A stretch of DNA of 64,000 nt from JACDCY01 sp964350145 (GTDB taxonomy: Bacteria; Gemmatimonadota; Gemmatimonadetes; Gemmatimonadales; Gemmatimonadaceae). The stretch lies in NCBI GenBank assembly GCA_964350145.1, contig CAYGJL010000013.1, positions 3,591-67,590 of the forward strand. The letters run 5' to 3'. Below the pieces are notes generated by a model that made no database searches, was not told the DNA's origin, and saw nothing but the letters and a program-made list of their open reading frames with translations. This document shows, piece by piece, positions 41,685 through 49,918 of the stretch. How positions within the stretch are numbered: position 1 is the first letter of the stretch; every line of letters starts with the position of its first letter. A program made the translations under genes and the position numbers.

Positions 41685-41937
41685 CCACCACCTAGAAAAG
41701 CCAGGCTGCGAGCTGGCAGCGAAGAACGCTGCCGGCTACGATCTGCCTACGATTTGGATTGGTCTGGGCGTGTCGCAGGCCTCGTCCGCGGGAAGTCAAC
41801 ATCGCTTGCGGCTCGACGCTGGAAGCGTGGTTAGCTGGCAGCGCGCAGCTTGGCTGTTCTACGTGGCAGTTCAAAGCTCGCAGCTGTCAGCTTCTAGCTG
41901 TCCGCTCGCCGCTTGGCTGGTCTATGTGGCAGTTTTT
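41685..41937. repeat. Family A foldback, one full unit plus an extra right half
   Basis: A diverged unit at 41685-41869 (left end CACCACCTAGAA, right end TTCTACGTGGCAG) is followed by a second right half-arm at 41871-41934 ending GGTCTATGTGGCAG and a run of six Ts. The unit-plus-right-half layout is the same as at 21985-22174. The right end lies 6 bases before the stop of the CopC-CopD gene, and the T run could make it a real terminator for plus-strand transcription. The remaining bases from 41646 to 41684 hold no feature. Confidence 0.8.
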
Positions 41938-41942
41938 TCTGC

Positions 41943-43325
41943 CTAATCAGCCGGAATCGGAACCGCGACGAGTACTGCCGTAACAGCCAAGACGAGCGTG
42001 GCTACTGCGAGCTCTGCTCCGGCAGTCCGCCGCAGGCGCCGCGCGCCGGTCTGATCGCCCAGCGTGGGCCGCACGCGCAGCCAGTTGTACGCGCCCGTCA
42101 GCGCCGTGAGTGAGAGCAGTCCGAGCTTGAGCAGCAGCACGTTACCGTATTTGGTCCCGGTCAGCGCCCCGAGCGATCCGACGTGCGTCCACGCCATGAA
42201 GATCCCGGTGAGCGCGGCGAGCCCGCCAAATGCGAGCGCGGCGGGAGAGAAGGCATGGACGATGTCGCGTACCACGGTCCAGCGATCATCGCGATCGAGT
42301 CGCCACGCGAGCGGCAATCCCACGGCGAAGACGAGCAGCAGGTTTCCGAGCCATCCCGCCGCGGCGATCGTGTGCACGATGTTGGCGACGACCGACAGCC
42401 CGGACAGTCGCGTAACGACCGCGGCATGACTCGCCAGCGCCAGGCCGATCGCGACAGCGATGCACCCCGCGGCGGCACCGGGCCAGCCGCCGCCGCGTCC
42501 CCGCCGGGCCAGCAGGAATCCCACAAGGGCCGCGAGCGCGCCGGCTACGAGCGTGATCCAGGCCAGCCCCCAATTGGTATCGGTCACCATCTCCACCAGC
42601 ATGGCGGGGTCGAGCGCTCGATCAGTGCCGTGGATGGCGAGTGACTGAAGCAGCAGCCGAGCGGCGGCCGTGACCAGCAGCAGGATTCCCGCGATCGCGC
42701 CCAGCTTCGCCGCTTGGCGCGCCGCATCCGGCAGGTAGTCCGTGCGGATCTCCGTGTCAATTTCGAGCGACACTCGCGCGAGCACGGTGTAGCGGAATGC
42801 GATCGCGCCGATCGCCGCAACCGCTCCAACCAGCGTGAGCCACCGGAGGACCGCGGCGAGGCCCGCAAACGGATCCGTCTCCGGCGTAACTGCAGGTTCG
42901 GACATGTGCGCGGACGGTGACGGCAGGTCCTGCGTCGGGTCCGCAGTAGCGTATTTCGAGGATTCGACGACCGAGAAACCGAAGCTTCCGGACACCGGAT
43001 GGCCGTCGCCGCCGGCGGTCTGCCACTCGACCCGGTATTCGCCGGGTGCGAGTGGTCCCGTCATACGCGCCACGGCGACGTTGCCCGGGAATATCTCGAC
43101 GGGTCGCGTGAAAACGTGGCCATCGGGTCCCACAAGCCGCACCCTCGTGAACGCTCGCTCGGGTGCCTCCGTAAATATCAAACGGATCTCGCTCGGCGAT
43201 GCGACGAGCACCGTGTCTGCCGCGGGCGACGAGCTGCGGAGCAGACCGTGCGCGCCGACGACGGCAGGGACCGCGAGCAGCAACGCGGTCGCCGCGGCCG
43301 AGACGAGGATCCGGAGCGGTGTCAT
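41943..43325 (-). CDS. CopC-CopD fusion protein (copper uptake/resistance, YcnJ-like)
   Basis: The 460-residue protein has a signal peptide and then a CopC domain starting with the copper-binding histidine (VGAHGLLRSSSPAADTVL) and ending GGDGHPVSGSFGFSV, which holds the second site. A linker leads to a CopD domain with about eight membrane helices, including HTIAAAGWLGNLLLV and ALTGIFMAWTHVGSL. It binds Cu(II) in the periplasm and probably imports copper. The preceding gene product on the same strand (43338-45128) ends 13 bases upstream and is Met/His-rich, which supports a copper role. Confidence 0.9.
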   Translation of the reverse strand: MTPLRILVSAAATALLLAVPAVVGAHGLLRSSSPAADTVLVASPSEIRLIFTEAPERAFTRVRLVGPDGHVFTRPVEIFPGNVAVARMTGPLAPGEYRVEWQTAGGDGHPVSGSFGFSVVESSKYATADPTQDLPSPSAHMSEPAVTPETDPFAGLAAVLRWLTLVGAVAAIGAIAFRYTVLARVSLEIDTEIRTDYLPDAARQAAKLGAIAGILLLVTAAARLLLQSLAIHGTDRALDPAMLVEMVTDTNWGLAWITLVAGALAALVGFLLARRGRGGGWPGAAAGCIAVAIGLALASHAAVVTRLSGLSVVANIVHTIAAAGWLGNLLLVFAVGLPLAWRLDRDDRWTVVRDIVHAFSPAALAFGGLAALTGIFMAWTHVGSLGALTGTKYGNVLLLKLGLLSLTALTGAYNWLRVRPTLGDQTGARRLRRTAGAELAVATLVLAVTAVLVAVPIPAD

Positions 43326-43337
43326 GTCGTTTCCAGT

Positions 43338-45128
43338 TTATCTCATTGGCATCGGCATGGAATGTCCGCCGTCCCGAGCGCCGCCGCCGGTCCGCACCGG
43401 CCGCAGTCTGAGAAACACGGCAAAGCCGGCGGGCGTGCGTGAGCCGTATGCCGCTTCCATCTCTTCCGGCACGAACCCGACGTTGCCGCGAATGCCCAGG
43501 CCGAGCGTCATGCCGCGCGCGTCGCCGACCTCGCGGATGTAGCCGAGGTTCAGCGCTGTAACATTGAATAGGTCGTCCTCGGTAAAGGCGTTGAGCTGCA
43601 GCTCCTCACCGTTCTTCTCGACTCGCTCGGCGCGCCCGAAGAACGTGTTGCGGCGGTCCGCGATCAGCTCCGTCTCCGCGAGTAGCGACTTGGTCCAGCC
43701 GTGGTCCACGTCGCCATGGCGATTGGCGCCGAGCACGAACGAAGTTGCCCACTGACCCTCAGTGCCGAATCGCGTACCGTGCAGCGCCGAGCCGACGAAC
43801 CTTCGCATGGATTCATCCGGGTGCAGGATCTCCGGGCTCTTCAGGAAGCCGTACCCGGCCGTGATGCTCCAGTTGGCGTTCGGGTTCAGCGTGATTCTCC
43901 CAGAGTACGAGTCGAGCTTGATGGGATCGAAGTTCCAGCGGCTCTCGTCCGGCTCGCGCCCGTTGAACCACGACGCCTCGACGCGGAGCTGGCGCGTGAA
44001 GATTCCCGCCGTGAGCACGCCGAAGCTGATGTGCGTGGCGTCGTTCCAGTGGTGACCGAGCGGCGCCATAAGGTCGTCCATCGCCGACGGGCGGTGCATG
44101 AAGGCGACCGAGCCGAGCGCGGGCTCGCCCGCGGGTGCCGCGTACAGGAGCAGCGCCACTTTGTTCGACAGCTCGCGCTCGTACTGCGCCGCGAGTTCCA
44201 TCCAGAAGTCGTGCGGGTGCTGCCGGTCCACGAGCGGCAGTCCGTGGCACGTTTCGCCCGACTGCAACAGCAGCGGATAGCCGCATCTGCCCACGGTGGC
44301 AGGGTCGAGGCTCGGCATGACGCGGAGCGTGAGCTTTCCGCCCGCGAGATCGTGGCTGGCCATCAGCATCACCCAGTTGATGCTGCCGAACTGGCTGTCT
44401 CCGCGCGGCCCTCCCTGATCTATGTACTGCAGAAAAAGAAAGCCGTGCAGCATCAGGTCCCATCCGCCGGCCATGAAGTGGTGTGAGGGCAGGGGAGCGG
44501 CGTCGGGAATCCAGGTCGTGCCTGATCCGAGTCGATCCATGGAGATGCCGAGCGGGCCGGGCACCATCGCGTGCTGCATCGGAGTGTGCGCCGTATCAGA
44601 TGCGGCGGCCGGCATCGCCATCCCGGCGTGCGCGTCGGCGCGGTGGGCGGTGTCCGCCGGCATGACGTGCTGCGCTGTGTCGCGCATCATGTGCCGGTGC
44701 GCCGAGTCCGCCATCATCATGCGCCGGTGCGCCGAGTCCGCCATCATCATGCGCCGGTGCGCCGAATCCGCCATCATCATGCGCCGGTGCGCCGAATCCG
44801 CCATCATCGCCCGATGGAGTGAATCCGAGTGCATCCGGTGGTGCGCGGTGTCATGGGCCGCCGGTACCATCCGATTCGGCGCTTGCGCCGCCGCCGGCCG
44901 GCGCGGCCGCGTAGCGGGATCGGTTTTGTCCGATGACGGCCTGGCGGCCGGCGTCGTCGCAGGCCTCCGAGCCGGGGCGGCCGCGGGTTTCTTTCTGGGC
45001 GTCGCCGTACGCGTGGTGTCGCGTGGCGCGGGGTGATCCGTATGCTGCGCCAGAGCCCGCGGCGCAAAGCCGAATGTCAACAGAACGAGCGGGAGCCAGA
45101 CGACGCTCGTGATATGGCGGTGCGGCAT
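43338..45128 (-). CDS. Outer-membrane beta-barrel protein with His/Met decapeptide repeats
   Basis: The 596-residue protein has a signal peptide (VVWLPLVLLTFGFAPRALAQ) and an Ala/Pro/Lys/Arg-rich linker. Next is a His/Met-rich region (about residues 90-185) with tandem decapeptides HRRMMMADSA. A roughly 380-residue C-terminal domain follows, with repeated aromatic beta strands (WVMLMASHDLAGGKLTLRV, WSITAGYGFLKSPEI) as in outer-membrane barrels. The Met/His repeats resemble those of periplasmic copper-binding proteins. The neighbour is CopC-CopD, so copper capture at the outer membrane is a reasonable guess; the barrel family is not identified. Confidence 0.7.
   Translation of the reverse strand: MPHRHITSVVWLPLVLLTFGFAPRALAQHTDHPAPRDTTRTATPRKKPAAAPARRPATTPAARPSSDKTDPATRPRRPAAAQAPNRMVPAAHDTAHHRMHSDSLHRAMMADSAHRRMMMADSAHRRMMMADSAHRRMMMADSAHRHMMRDTAQHVMPADTAHRADAHAGMAMPAAASDTAHTPMQHAMVPGPLGISMDRLGSGTTWIPDAAPLPSHHFMAGGWDLMLHGFLFLQYIDQGGPRGDSQFGSINWVMLMASHDLAGGKLTLRVMPSLDPATVGRCGYPLLLQSGETCHGLPLVDRQHPHDFWMELAAQYERELSNKVALLLYAAPAGEPALGSVAFMHRPSAMDDLMAPLGHHWNDATHISFGVLTAGIFTRQLRVEASWFNGREPDESRWNFDPIKLDSYSGRITLNPNANWSITAGYGFLKSPEILHPDESMRRFVGSALHGTRFGTEGQWATSFVLGANRHGDVDHGWTKSLLAETELIADRRNTFFGRAERVEKNGEELQLNAFTEDDLFNVTALNLGYIREVGDARGMTLGLGIRGNVGFVPEEMEAAYGSRTPAGFAVFLRLRPVRTGGGARDGGHSMPMPMR
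44671..44820. repeat. In-frame 30-bp tandem repeat encoding metal-binding decapeptides
   Basis: Five 30-base units lie head to tail (from 44671, 44701, 44731, 44761 and 44791). The middle three are nearly identical and the outer two diverged. On the minus strand each encodes HRRMMMADSA or a variant. The near-identity of the central units at DNA level indicates recent expansion, so copy number probably varies between strains. Confidence 0.9.
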
Positions 45129-45237
45129 TTCTCACCTGTATGGATGCGCACCGTCGCTGAGTGGCGGTGCCTAATAGATGGATTGGATCTCCGCGACGAA
45201 ATGCGCGGAGACGTGACAGAAGTGAATCCGGCACCGC

Positions 45238-45594
45238 TCAGCGTCGCGGGGGAGGCGTAGCTACCTCGAGCGGCGTGCTGGCGAGGTGCGACTCTGCTCC
45301 CGCGATCAGGAGGCCAGCTGGGTACGGCTGAAAGGCGCGTGTGAGCTGCTGCCGGGGAACGCCCGCTACCGTGCAGGATGCGATCGCGTCGCAGCACTGC
45401 GCGCCGGAATCGTCACAGGGCTGGCCGTCCGGATCGGACGGGACGCCTGCTTCGTGGTGCGACAGTGAGCCGCCGTCGTCCATGCTCGCGGCGAGCTCCG
45501 CCGCCTGCGCTTCATGGGCGCACGCCAACTCCTGCCCAACCAACGTGAGGTTGAGCAGGAGCAGGACCAGTCCGAATCTCGAGATCCGTAGCAT
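45238..45594 (-). CDS. Small secreted Cys/His-rich protein of unknown function
   Basis: The 118-residue product begins with a signal-like helix (FGLVLLLLNLTLVGQELACA) followed by a mature part with HHEAG, five cysteines (CDDSGAQCCDAIASC) and a proline-rich end. I recognise no family. It lies 109 bases upstream of the His/Met-rich barrel gene on the same strand, in a copper cluster, so a periplasmic metal-binding role is possible. Confidence 0.55.
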   Translation of the reverse strand: MLRISRFGLVLLLLNLTLVGQELACAHEAQAAELAASMDDGGSLSHHEAGVPSDPDGQPCDDSGAQCCDAIASCTVAGVPRQQLTRAFQPYPAGLLIAGAESHLASTPLEVATPPPRR

Positions 45595-45623
45595 TTAGGG
45601 CAGCAAGCTAATCTGCGTGATCC

Positions 45624-45692
45624 TCAGGCGGCCATCTTCCGGCATTCCTCGGCGCAGGCGTAGAGCCGTCGGCCGAGATGCCCGGTATGGCG
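45624..45692 (-). pseudogene. Possible C-terminal remnant of a four-helix copper-binding (Csp/DUF326) protein
   Basis: The minus frame ending with TGA at 45624-45626 reads HTGHLGRRLYACAEECRKMAA. The CAEECRKMA end is typical of the last helix of Csp/DUF326 copper-storage proteins. Nothing upstream restores the cysteine-rich helices and there is no start codon with a ribosome site, so only the tail seems to remain. The match is short and could be chance, but the copper context fits. Confidence 0.3.
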
Positions 45693-45728
45693 ATGCCTGA
45701 CAATCGCCACTCGCCGTAACCCGGATGC

Positions 45729-47018
45729 TTACTGCGTCGGGGCCGTCGGCCTTCGCGCACGCGACGACCAGTGGATGGCGCGGATGCGCCAGCCCTCAGG
45801 CGTTCTGGTCAAGACCATCAGCTCGGCGCCGGCCGAGTTGATGGCGCGATCGCGATACGTTCCGACCGTGGTGCTGGTTGATGTGGCCCATGCGACGTCG
45901 CCCTGGATCGTGACACGCACCGCTCCGCGGGACGATCGGATTGCCCGGGCGAAGGCCATGTCGCCGGGCAAATGATGCGAGCGGTATTCCTCCCGCGTCT
46001 CCACTCCGCCTGACTCCATGATCATCGCGTCGGCGGCAAGCAACGACATCGCGGACAGGCTGTCGCCGTTTGCGAGCGCGCCGTGAAATGCGTCGACAAC
46101 GGCCGCGACGGAGCCGGAGTCTGACATGGACTCACGGGCGCCGACCGTCCGCCCAGCGGCGGTCCGCCCTACCTGAAACACGAGCGTCGCCCAGTGAGTA
46201 TCCCAATCCGCCCCGGAGCCGGGGTCCGCCTGCGCGATATGGATCATGCGCACGTTCCACAAACCGGCGCCGGTAATGGCAACGCGGATAACACCGTCGG
46301 CGTTCGCCGTTAGGTGCGCGTCGGGGACTGACGCGGCCGCAACTGTTGCCGGCGCCGAAGAGAGTGCGGCCACGTACCCGGCGTGGACGCGTGCTCCGGC
46401 CAGCGATCGCCCGCGATACACGACACGCAGGGCCAACGAATCGCCGGGACGCAGCTCCGAGGGGTCGCGCAGAGGAACGAATTCGAGGGGGTGCCCAGCT
46501 GGACGGGAAAACGCGCGTGGTCCGCCGCGGCCGACCTCCACCAGAGTCTTCGCGTACTTCGCATACCGGCGCGTCACACTGTCGCGCCCGGTCAGCAGCC
46601 CCTCGCGGACTACTCGATCGAGCGCTTCGGGGGCTCCTTCGAGTTCCAGATAGCGCTTGAAGCCGGCAGCGGACTCACGGATGGATCGAGGGTGCAGGGT
46701 CACCGCTACAATTCGTTGGCCGCGCCCGCTTGGTATATGGCGGAGAACGAGCGACGCGCCCGCCTGCGACATGCCGGTTATCAACTCCTCATCCGAGGCG
46801 CCGAGCAGTCGCGCTTCGGCGACGCGATCGACGGCCACCGCCGATTCGCTGGTTGGGAAACTACTGCTCGTCTGACCGCGCACCTGGATTGCCGACCCTT
46901 CCGTGATGACAAATGCGTCGGGGACCAGCCAGAAATCGTGAGCGTGGGCGGCGACGGCGATGAGGAATGCGGCGGACGCAACGGCAGTTGCGGCCAGGGT
47001 GCGTTCAACGTTGGTCAT
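45729..47018 (-). CDS. DUF4198 (NikM-like) protein fused to an NTF2/SnoaL-like domain
   Basis: The 429-residue protein has a signal peptide ending AHAHDFWLVPDAF, which is the DUF4198 start, with a conserved HDFW that may bind metal. A beta-sandwich follows with LEFVPLRDPSELRPGDSLALRVVYRG and GLWNVRMIHI. From about residue 310 an NTF2-like domain begins (VAAVVDAFHGALANGDSLSAMSLLAAD to WRIRAIHWSSR). DUF4198 proteins accompany nickel or cobalt transport and copper loci. The fusion with an NTF2 domain is unusual. ATG at 47018 is chosen over 47069 because it opens the signal peptide. Confidence 0.75.
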   Translation of the reverse strand: MTNVERTLAATAVASAAFLIAVAAHAHDFWLVPDAFVITEGSAIQVRGQTSSSFPTSESAVAVDRVAEARLLGASDEELITGMSQAGASLVLRHIPSGRGQRIVAVTLHPRSIRESAAGFKRYLELEGAPEALDRVVREGLLTGRDSVTRRYAKYAKTLVEVGRGGPRAFSRPAGHPLEFVPLRDPSELRPGDSLALRVVYRGRSLAGARVHAGYVAALSSAPATVAAASVPDAHLTANADGVIRVAITGAGLWNVRMIHIAQADPGSGADWDTHWATLVFQVGRTAAGRTVGARESMSDSGSVAAVVDAFHGALANGDSLSAMSLLAADAMIMESGGVETREEYRSHHLPGDMAFARAIRSSRGAVRVTIQGDVAWATSTSTTVGTYRDRAINSAGAELMVLTRTPEGWRIRAIHWSSRARRPTAPTQ

Positions 47019-47144
47019 CGGTGGCGATAATTCGGGGAAGCAACACTGGGAGGTCCGTCTCCGTGGCATATTACCCGGGTCTGGAGACTGATGGAAGCGG
47101 CAGCAGCGAAACGCGTAACAGTGTCACTCCGAGGTTTTGGCGAC

Positions 47145-48386
47145 ATGAAAAATCATTGGGGCACGAGTATGCTCGGTACGGTCACGCTCTTCGCGATTGG
47201 CGGATGTGCTGACGCAGGAGAATCGCGCGTGGGCGACGCAGCGCCTTCCGGCGCGGTTACTGCGATCGCGAGCCCCGCCGGCCCGGGATCAGGCGAGCCT
47301 TTCCTTGCTCTGAACGACGACGGCCGCGTGTATTTAAGCTGGATTGAGCCGGTCGATTCGGCGCACGCGCTCAAGTTCGCCGTATACGACGGCGAAGCGT
47401 GGTCCTCGCCGCGCACGATTCGCGAGGGCCGCGATTTCTTCGTGAACTGGGCCGACTTTCCCTCCATCAAAGCGATGGACGACGGCCGCCTTGTCGCGCA
47501 CTGGTTGCAGAGGACCGGGTCAGGGACCTACGCGTATGGCGTGCGCGTCTCGCAATCCGCCGACGGCGGCGCGACGTGGAGTGAGCCGCTGATACCACAC
47601 CGCGATTCGTCCGACACCGAACATGGTTTCGTCACGTTGTGGCGCGAAGGCCCGGACGTGGGCGCAGTGTGGCTCGACGGCCGGAAATACAACACTGCCG
47701 GCCATTCACCCACGAACGAGATGATGGTCATGTCTACCACTATCGCGGCAGACGGGCGGCTCGGCGTGGAGACTCCGATCGACGAGCGCGCGTGCGATTG
47801 CTGCCAGACCGCGGTCGCGATCACGTCCAGCGGGCCGATCGTGGCGTATCGCGACCGATCGCCCGACGAGATCCGCGACATCTACGTCGCGCGGCGCGTG
47901 AACGACCGGTGGACGACGCCGGTGCCGGTTCACGCCGACGGCTGGAAGATCGCGGCGTGTCCGGTGAACGGGCCGGCGCTCGCGACGGCGGACGAGCGCG
48001 TGGCGCTGGCATGGTTCACTTCGGCCAACGACAGCGCAAAAGTGAAGGTCGCCTTCTCCGCGGACGCGGGAGCGACTTTCGGCGCGCCCGTTCGTGTTGA
48101 CGAAGGACAGCCGGCTGGGCGGGTGGACGTCGCGCTGCTGCGCGACGGAAGCGCGCTGGTGAGCTGGATCGAGCGGACCGGCGGAGATACGGCGGAGGTT
48201 CGCGTACGGCGCGTGTCGCCGGACGGTACGCCCGCACCGGCGATTACCGTCGCCGCGTCGTCGGCCGCGCGTGCCAGCGGATTTCCGCGAATGGTCATTC
48301 GCGGCGGGGACGCGATCTTCGCCTGGACCGAGCCCGGGAAGTCGTCGGCGATACGGCTCGCGAAGCTGTCGAATCCGGGCCAGTGA
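47145..48386 (+). CDS. Sialidase/BNR-like propeller lipoprotein
   Basis: The 413-residue protein starts with a signal and lipobox (LFAIGGC) and contains propeller-type strands with QSADGGATW and FSADAGATF Asp-boxes, plus an ACDCCQTAVAI cysteine cluster near residue 210 that is not part of a normal sialidase. Similar exo-alpha-sialidase-like lipoproteins sit next to TlpA and CcdA genes, as here: the next start (GTG 48383) overlaps the stop by 4 bases. The CDCC cluster may bind copper or haem. A second ATG lies upstream at 47091 but would add a non-signal extension. Confidence 0.7.
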   Translation: MKNHWGTSMLGTVTLFAIGGCADAGESRVGDAAPSGAVTAIASPAGPGSGEPFLALNDDGRVYLSWIEPVDSAHALKFAVYDGEAWSSPRTIREGRDFFVNWADFPSIKAMDDGRLVAHWLQRTGSGTYAYGVRVSQSADGGATWSEPLIPHRDSSDTEHGFVTLWREGPDVGAVWLDGRKYNTAGHSPTNEMMVMSTTIAADGRLGVETPIDERACDCCQTAVAITSSGPIVAYRDRSPDEIRDIYVARRVNDRWTTPVPVHADGWKIAACPVNGPALATADERVALAWFTSANDSAKVKVAFSADAGATFGAPVRVDEGQPAGRVDVALLRDGSALVSWIERTGGDTAEVRVRRVSPDGTPAPAITVAASSAARASGFPRMVIRGGDAIFAWTEPGKSSAIRLAKLSNPGQ

Positions 48387-48910
48387 GCAGCGCGCGAGTG
48401 CGATCGAAGTCGCGTGCTCTTGTCTTTTCCTTGCTGGCGGTCGTCGGATGCTCCGGCGACGCGGGCGTGGCGCGCGTGGACATCGGCGCGCCGGTTCCCG
48501 CGTACGCGGCAGCGTTGCTGGCCGGCGACAGCGTAACCCTCGCGGCGCTGCGGGGGAAGGTCGTGCTGCTGAACGTGTGGGCGACGTGGTGTCATCCGTG
48601 TCGGGACGAGATTCCCGAGCTGCAGGCGCTGCATGAGCGGTACGCGGCGCGCGGCCTCGAGCTCGTAGGAGTGAGCGTGGACGCGGAGAGCGCCGACAAC
48701 GCGATTCGCGCCTTCATGCGCGATTTTCGCATGACTTATCCCGTCTGGCGCGATCCCGGGGAGCGTGTCTCCGCGCAGTTTCACATTGTGGGCGTGCCCG
48801 CGACGTTTCTGATTGACAGGGACGGCGTGCTCCGGTGGCGCAAGACCGGTCCCATACAGCCCGGAGACGCGACGCTGGCCGCAGCTCTCGAAGAGGCGCT
48901 TGGGAGCTGA
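48383..48910 (+). CDS. TlpA-like thiol-disulfide oxidoreductase, lipoprotein
   Basis: The 175-residue protein has a lipoprotein signal (LLAVVGCSGD) and a thioredoxin fold with the active site LNVWATWCHPCRDEIPEL and the cis-proline loop VGVPATFLIDRDG. It reduces or exchanges disulfides in the periplasm, often for cytochrome c or copper proteins. The GTG start overlaps the previous stop and its own stop overlaps CcdA (TGATG), so the three genes form one unit. Confidence 0.9.
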   Translation: MSSARVRSKSRALVFSLLAVVGCSGDAGVARVDIGAPVPAYAAALLAGDSVTLAALRGKVVLLNVWATWCHPCRDEIPELQALHERYAARGLELVGVSVDAESADNAIRAFMRDFRMTYPVWRDPGERVSAQFHIVGVPATFLIDRDGVLRWRKTGPIQPGDATLAAALEEALGS

Positions 48911-49638
48911 TGCAAGGATCGGATTCCGTCGGGCTCGCGATCAGCTTCAGCGCGGGGGTGCTGAGTTTCCTCTCTCCCTGCGTTCTACCGTTGATTCCCA
49001 GCTACGTGACGTTCATCACGGGACTCGGTCTGGACGACGTGAAGCGGTCGCGCAGGATAGCGCTGGCGCACTCGCTCCTGTTCGTTACCGGGTTCACGCT
49101 CGTGTTTCTCGCGCTCGGCGCGACGGCCACGGCGTTCGGACGGCTGCTGGGCTACCACCGTGTGTGGGTGGGACGGATCGGCGGCGTGCTCGTGGTGCTG
49201 CTCGGGCTGTACCTGATCGGCGCGTTCAACTTCGGGCCGTTCGCCCGGGAGCGGCGGGTACATCTCGCAACCAAGCCGCTCGGCTACCTCGGGACGCTCG
49301 TCGTCGGAATGGCGTTCGCCGCGGGGTGGACCCCGTGCATCGGCCCGATCCTGGGGGCGGTGCTCACGTATACGGCGAGCTCGGCCGATCTCAACCGCGG
49401 GCTCGTGCTTCTCCTGGCCTATTCGCTCGGCCTGGCGGTCCCGTTCGTGGCGGCCGCGCTGATGGTGGACAAGTTCGTCGCGCTGTTCGAGCGCTACCGT
49501 GGCGGGCTGGCGTGGATGTCCCGAATCGCGGGCATTCTATTGATAGCCGTCGGCATCCTGATGCTCACCGATACGATGGTGCTGTTGTCGCAGTGGCTGC
49601 AGCCGATGACCCCGGAGTTTCTTCGCAGCCGACTGTGA
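48910..49638 (+). CDS. ccdA: CcdA-like cytochrome c biogenesis / thiol-reductant transmembrane protein
   Basis: The 242-residue protein has six membrane helices and the two conserved cysteine-proline motifs of CcdA: SPCVLPLIPSYVTFITG (TM1) and GWTPCIGPILGAVL (TM4). It carries electrons from cytoplasmic thioredoxin to periplasmic TlpA-type proteins. The order propeller lipoprotein, TlpA, CcdA suggests a dedicated redox line for the copper block upstream. A longer frame upstream to 48835 lies inside tlpA and is rejected. Confidence 0.9.
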   Translation: MQGSDSVGLAISFSAGVLSFLSPCVLPLIPSYVTFITGLGLDDVKRSRRIALAHSLLFVTGFTLVFLALGATATAFGRLLGYHRVWVGRIGGVLVVLLGLYLIGAFNFGPFARERRVHLATKPLGYLGTLVVGMAFAAGWTPCIGPILGAVLTYTASSADLNRGLVLLLAYSLGLAVPFVAAALMVDKFVALFERYRGGLAWMSRIAGILLIAVGILMLTDTMVLLSQWLQPMTPEFLRSRL

Positions 49639-49727
49639 AACCCTTTCGAGGGTAGCTCGCGTCCAAGAGTGAGGCTATGGCTTCGCTCCCCTCTTCCGGA
49701 TCAAGGCGAGCTACTGGTTGGGGTTTT
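49638..49727. repeat. Imperfect foldback after ccdA
   Basis: Arms 49638-49660 and 49706-49727 are partly complementary (GTAGCTCGC with GCGAGCTAC plus AAACCC with GGGTTT) with mismatches between. A second, weaker pairing lies inside (GAGTGAG with CGCTC). It starts on the last base of the ccdA stop, so a terminator-like role is possible. Confidence 0.5.
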
Positions 49728-49748
49728 AACGACTCCAGGGATTTTTAC

Positions 49749-49848
49749 GGGGAACCCAAGTCTGGAGTGTGGCAGTTTGGAGTGAGTGAGTAGGGAGTTG
49801 CTCCTAACTGCCGACTCCGTACTGCCACACTCCATACTTGGATTCCCC
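49749..49848. repeat. Heptad foldback (family F, ACTNCCN words)
   Basis: Arms 49749-49776 and 49821-49848 pair over 28 bases with two mismatches. The right half reads as 7-base words (ACTGCCG ACTCCGT). It lies between the ccdA stop and the Nramp-like gene, 71 bases before the latter's start. Confidence 0.85.
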
Positions 49849-49918
49849 CGCCAACGCTCGTAGCTAGCGTCGCGTCGACAGTGCCGCCTTCGCTACGCAT
49901 GGAATAGCATTCCCCGTC

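Noticed and set aside
44671..44820. Possible CRISPR array because of regular 30-base repeats
   Set aside because: The units are directly adjacent without spacers, are in frame, and encode a decapeptide within a clear gene.
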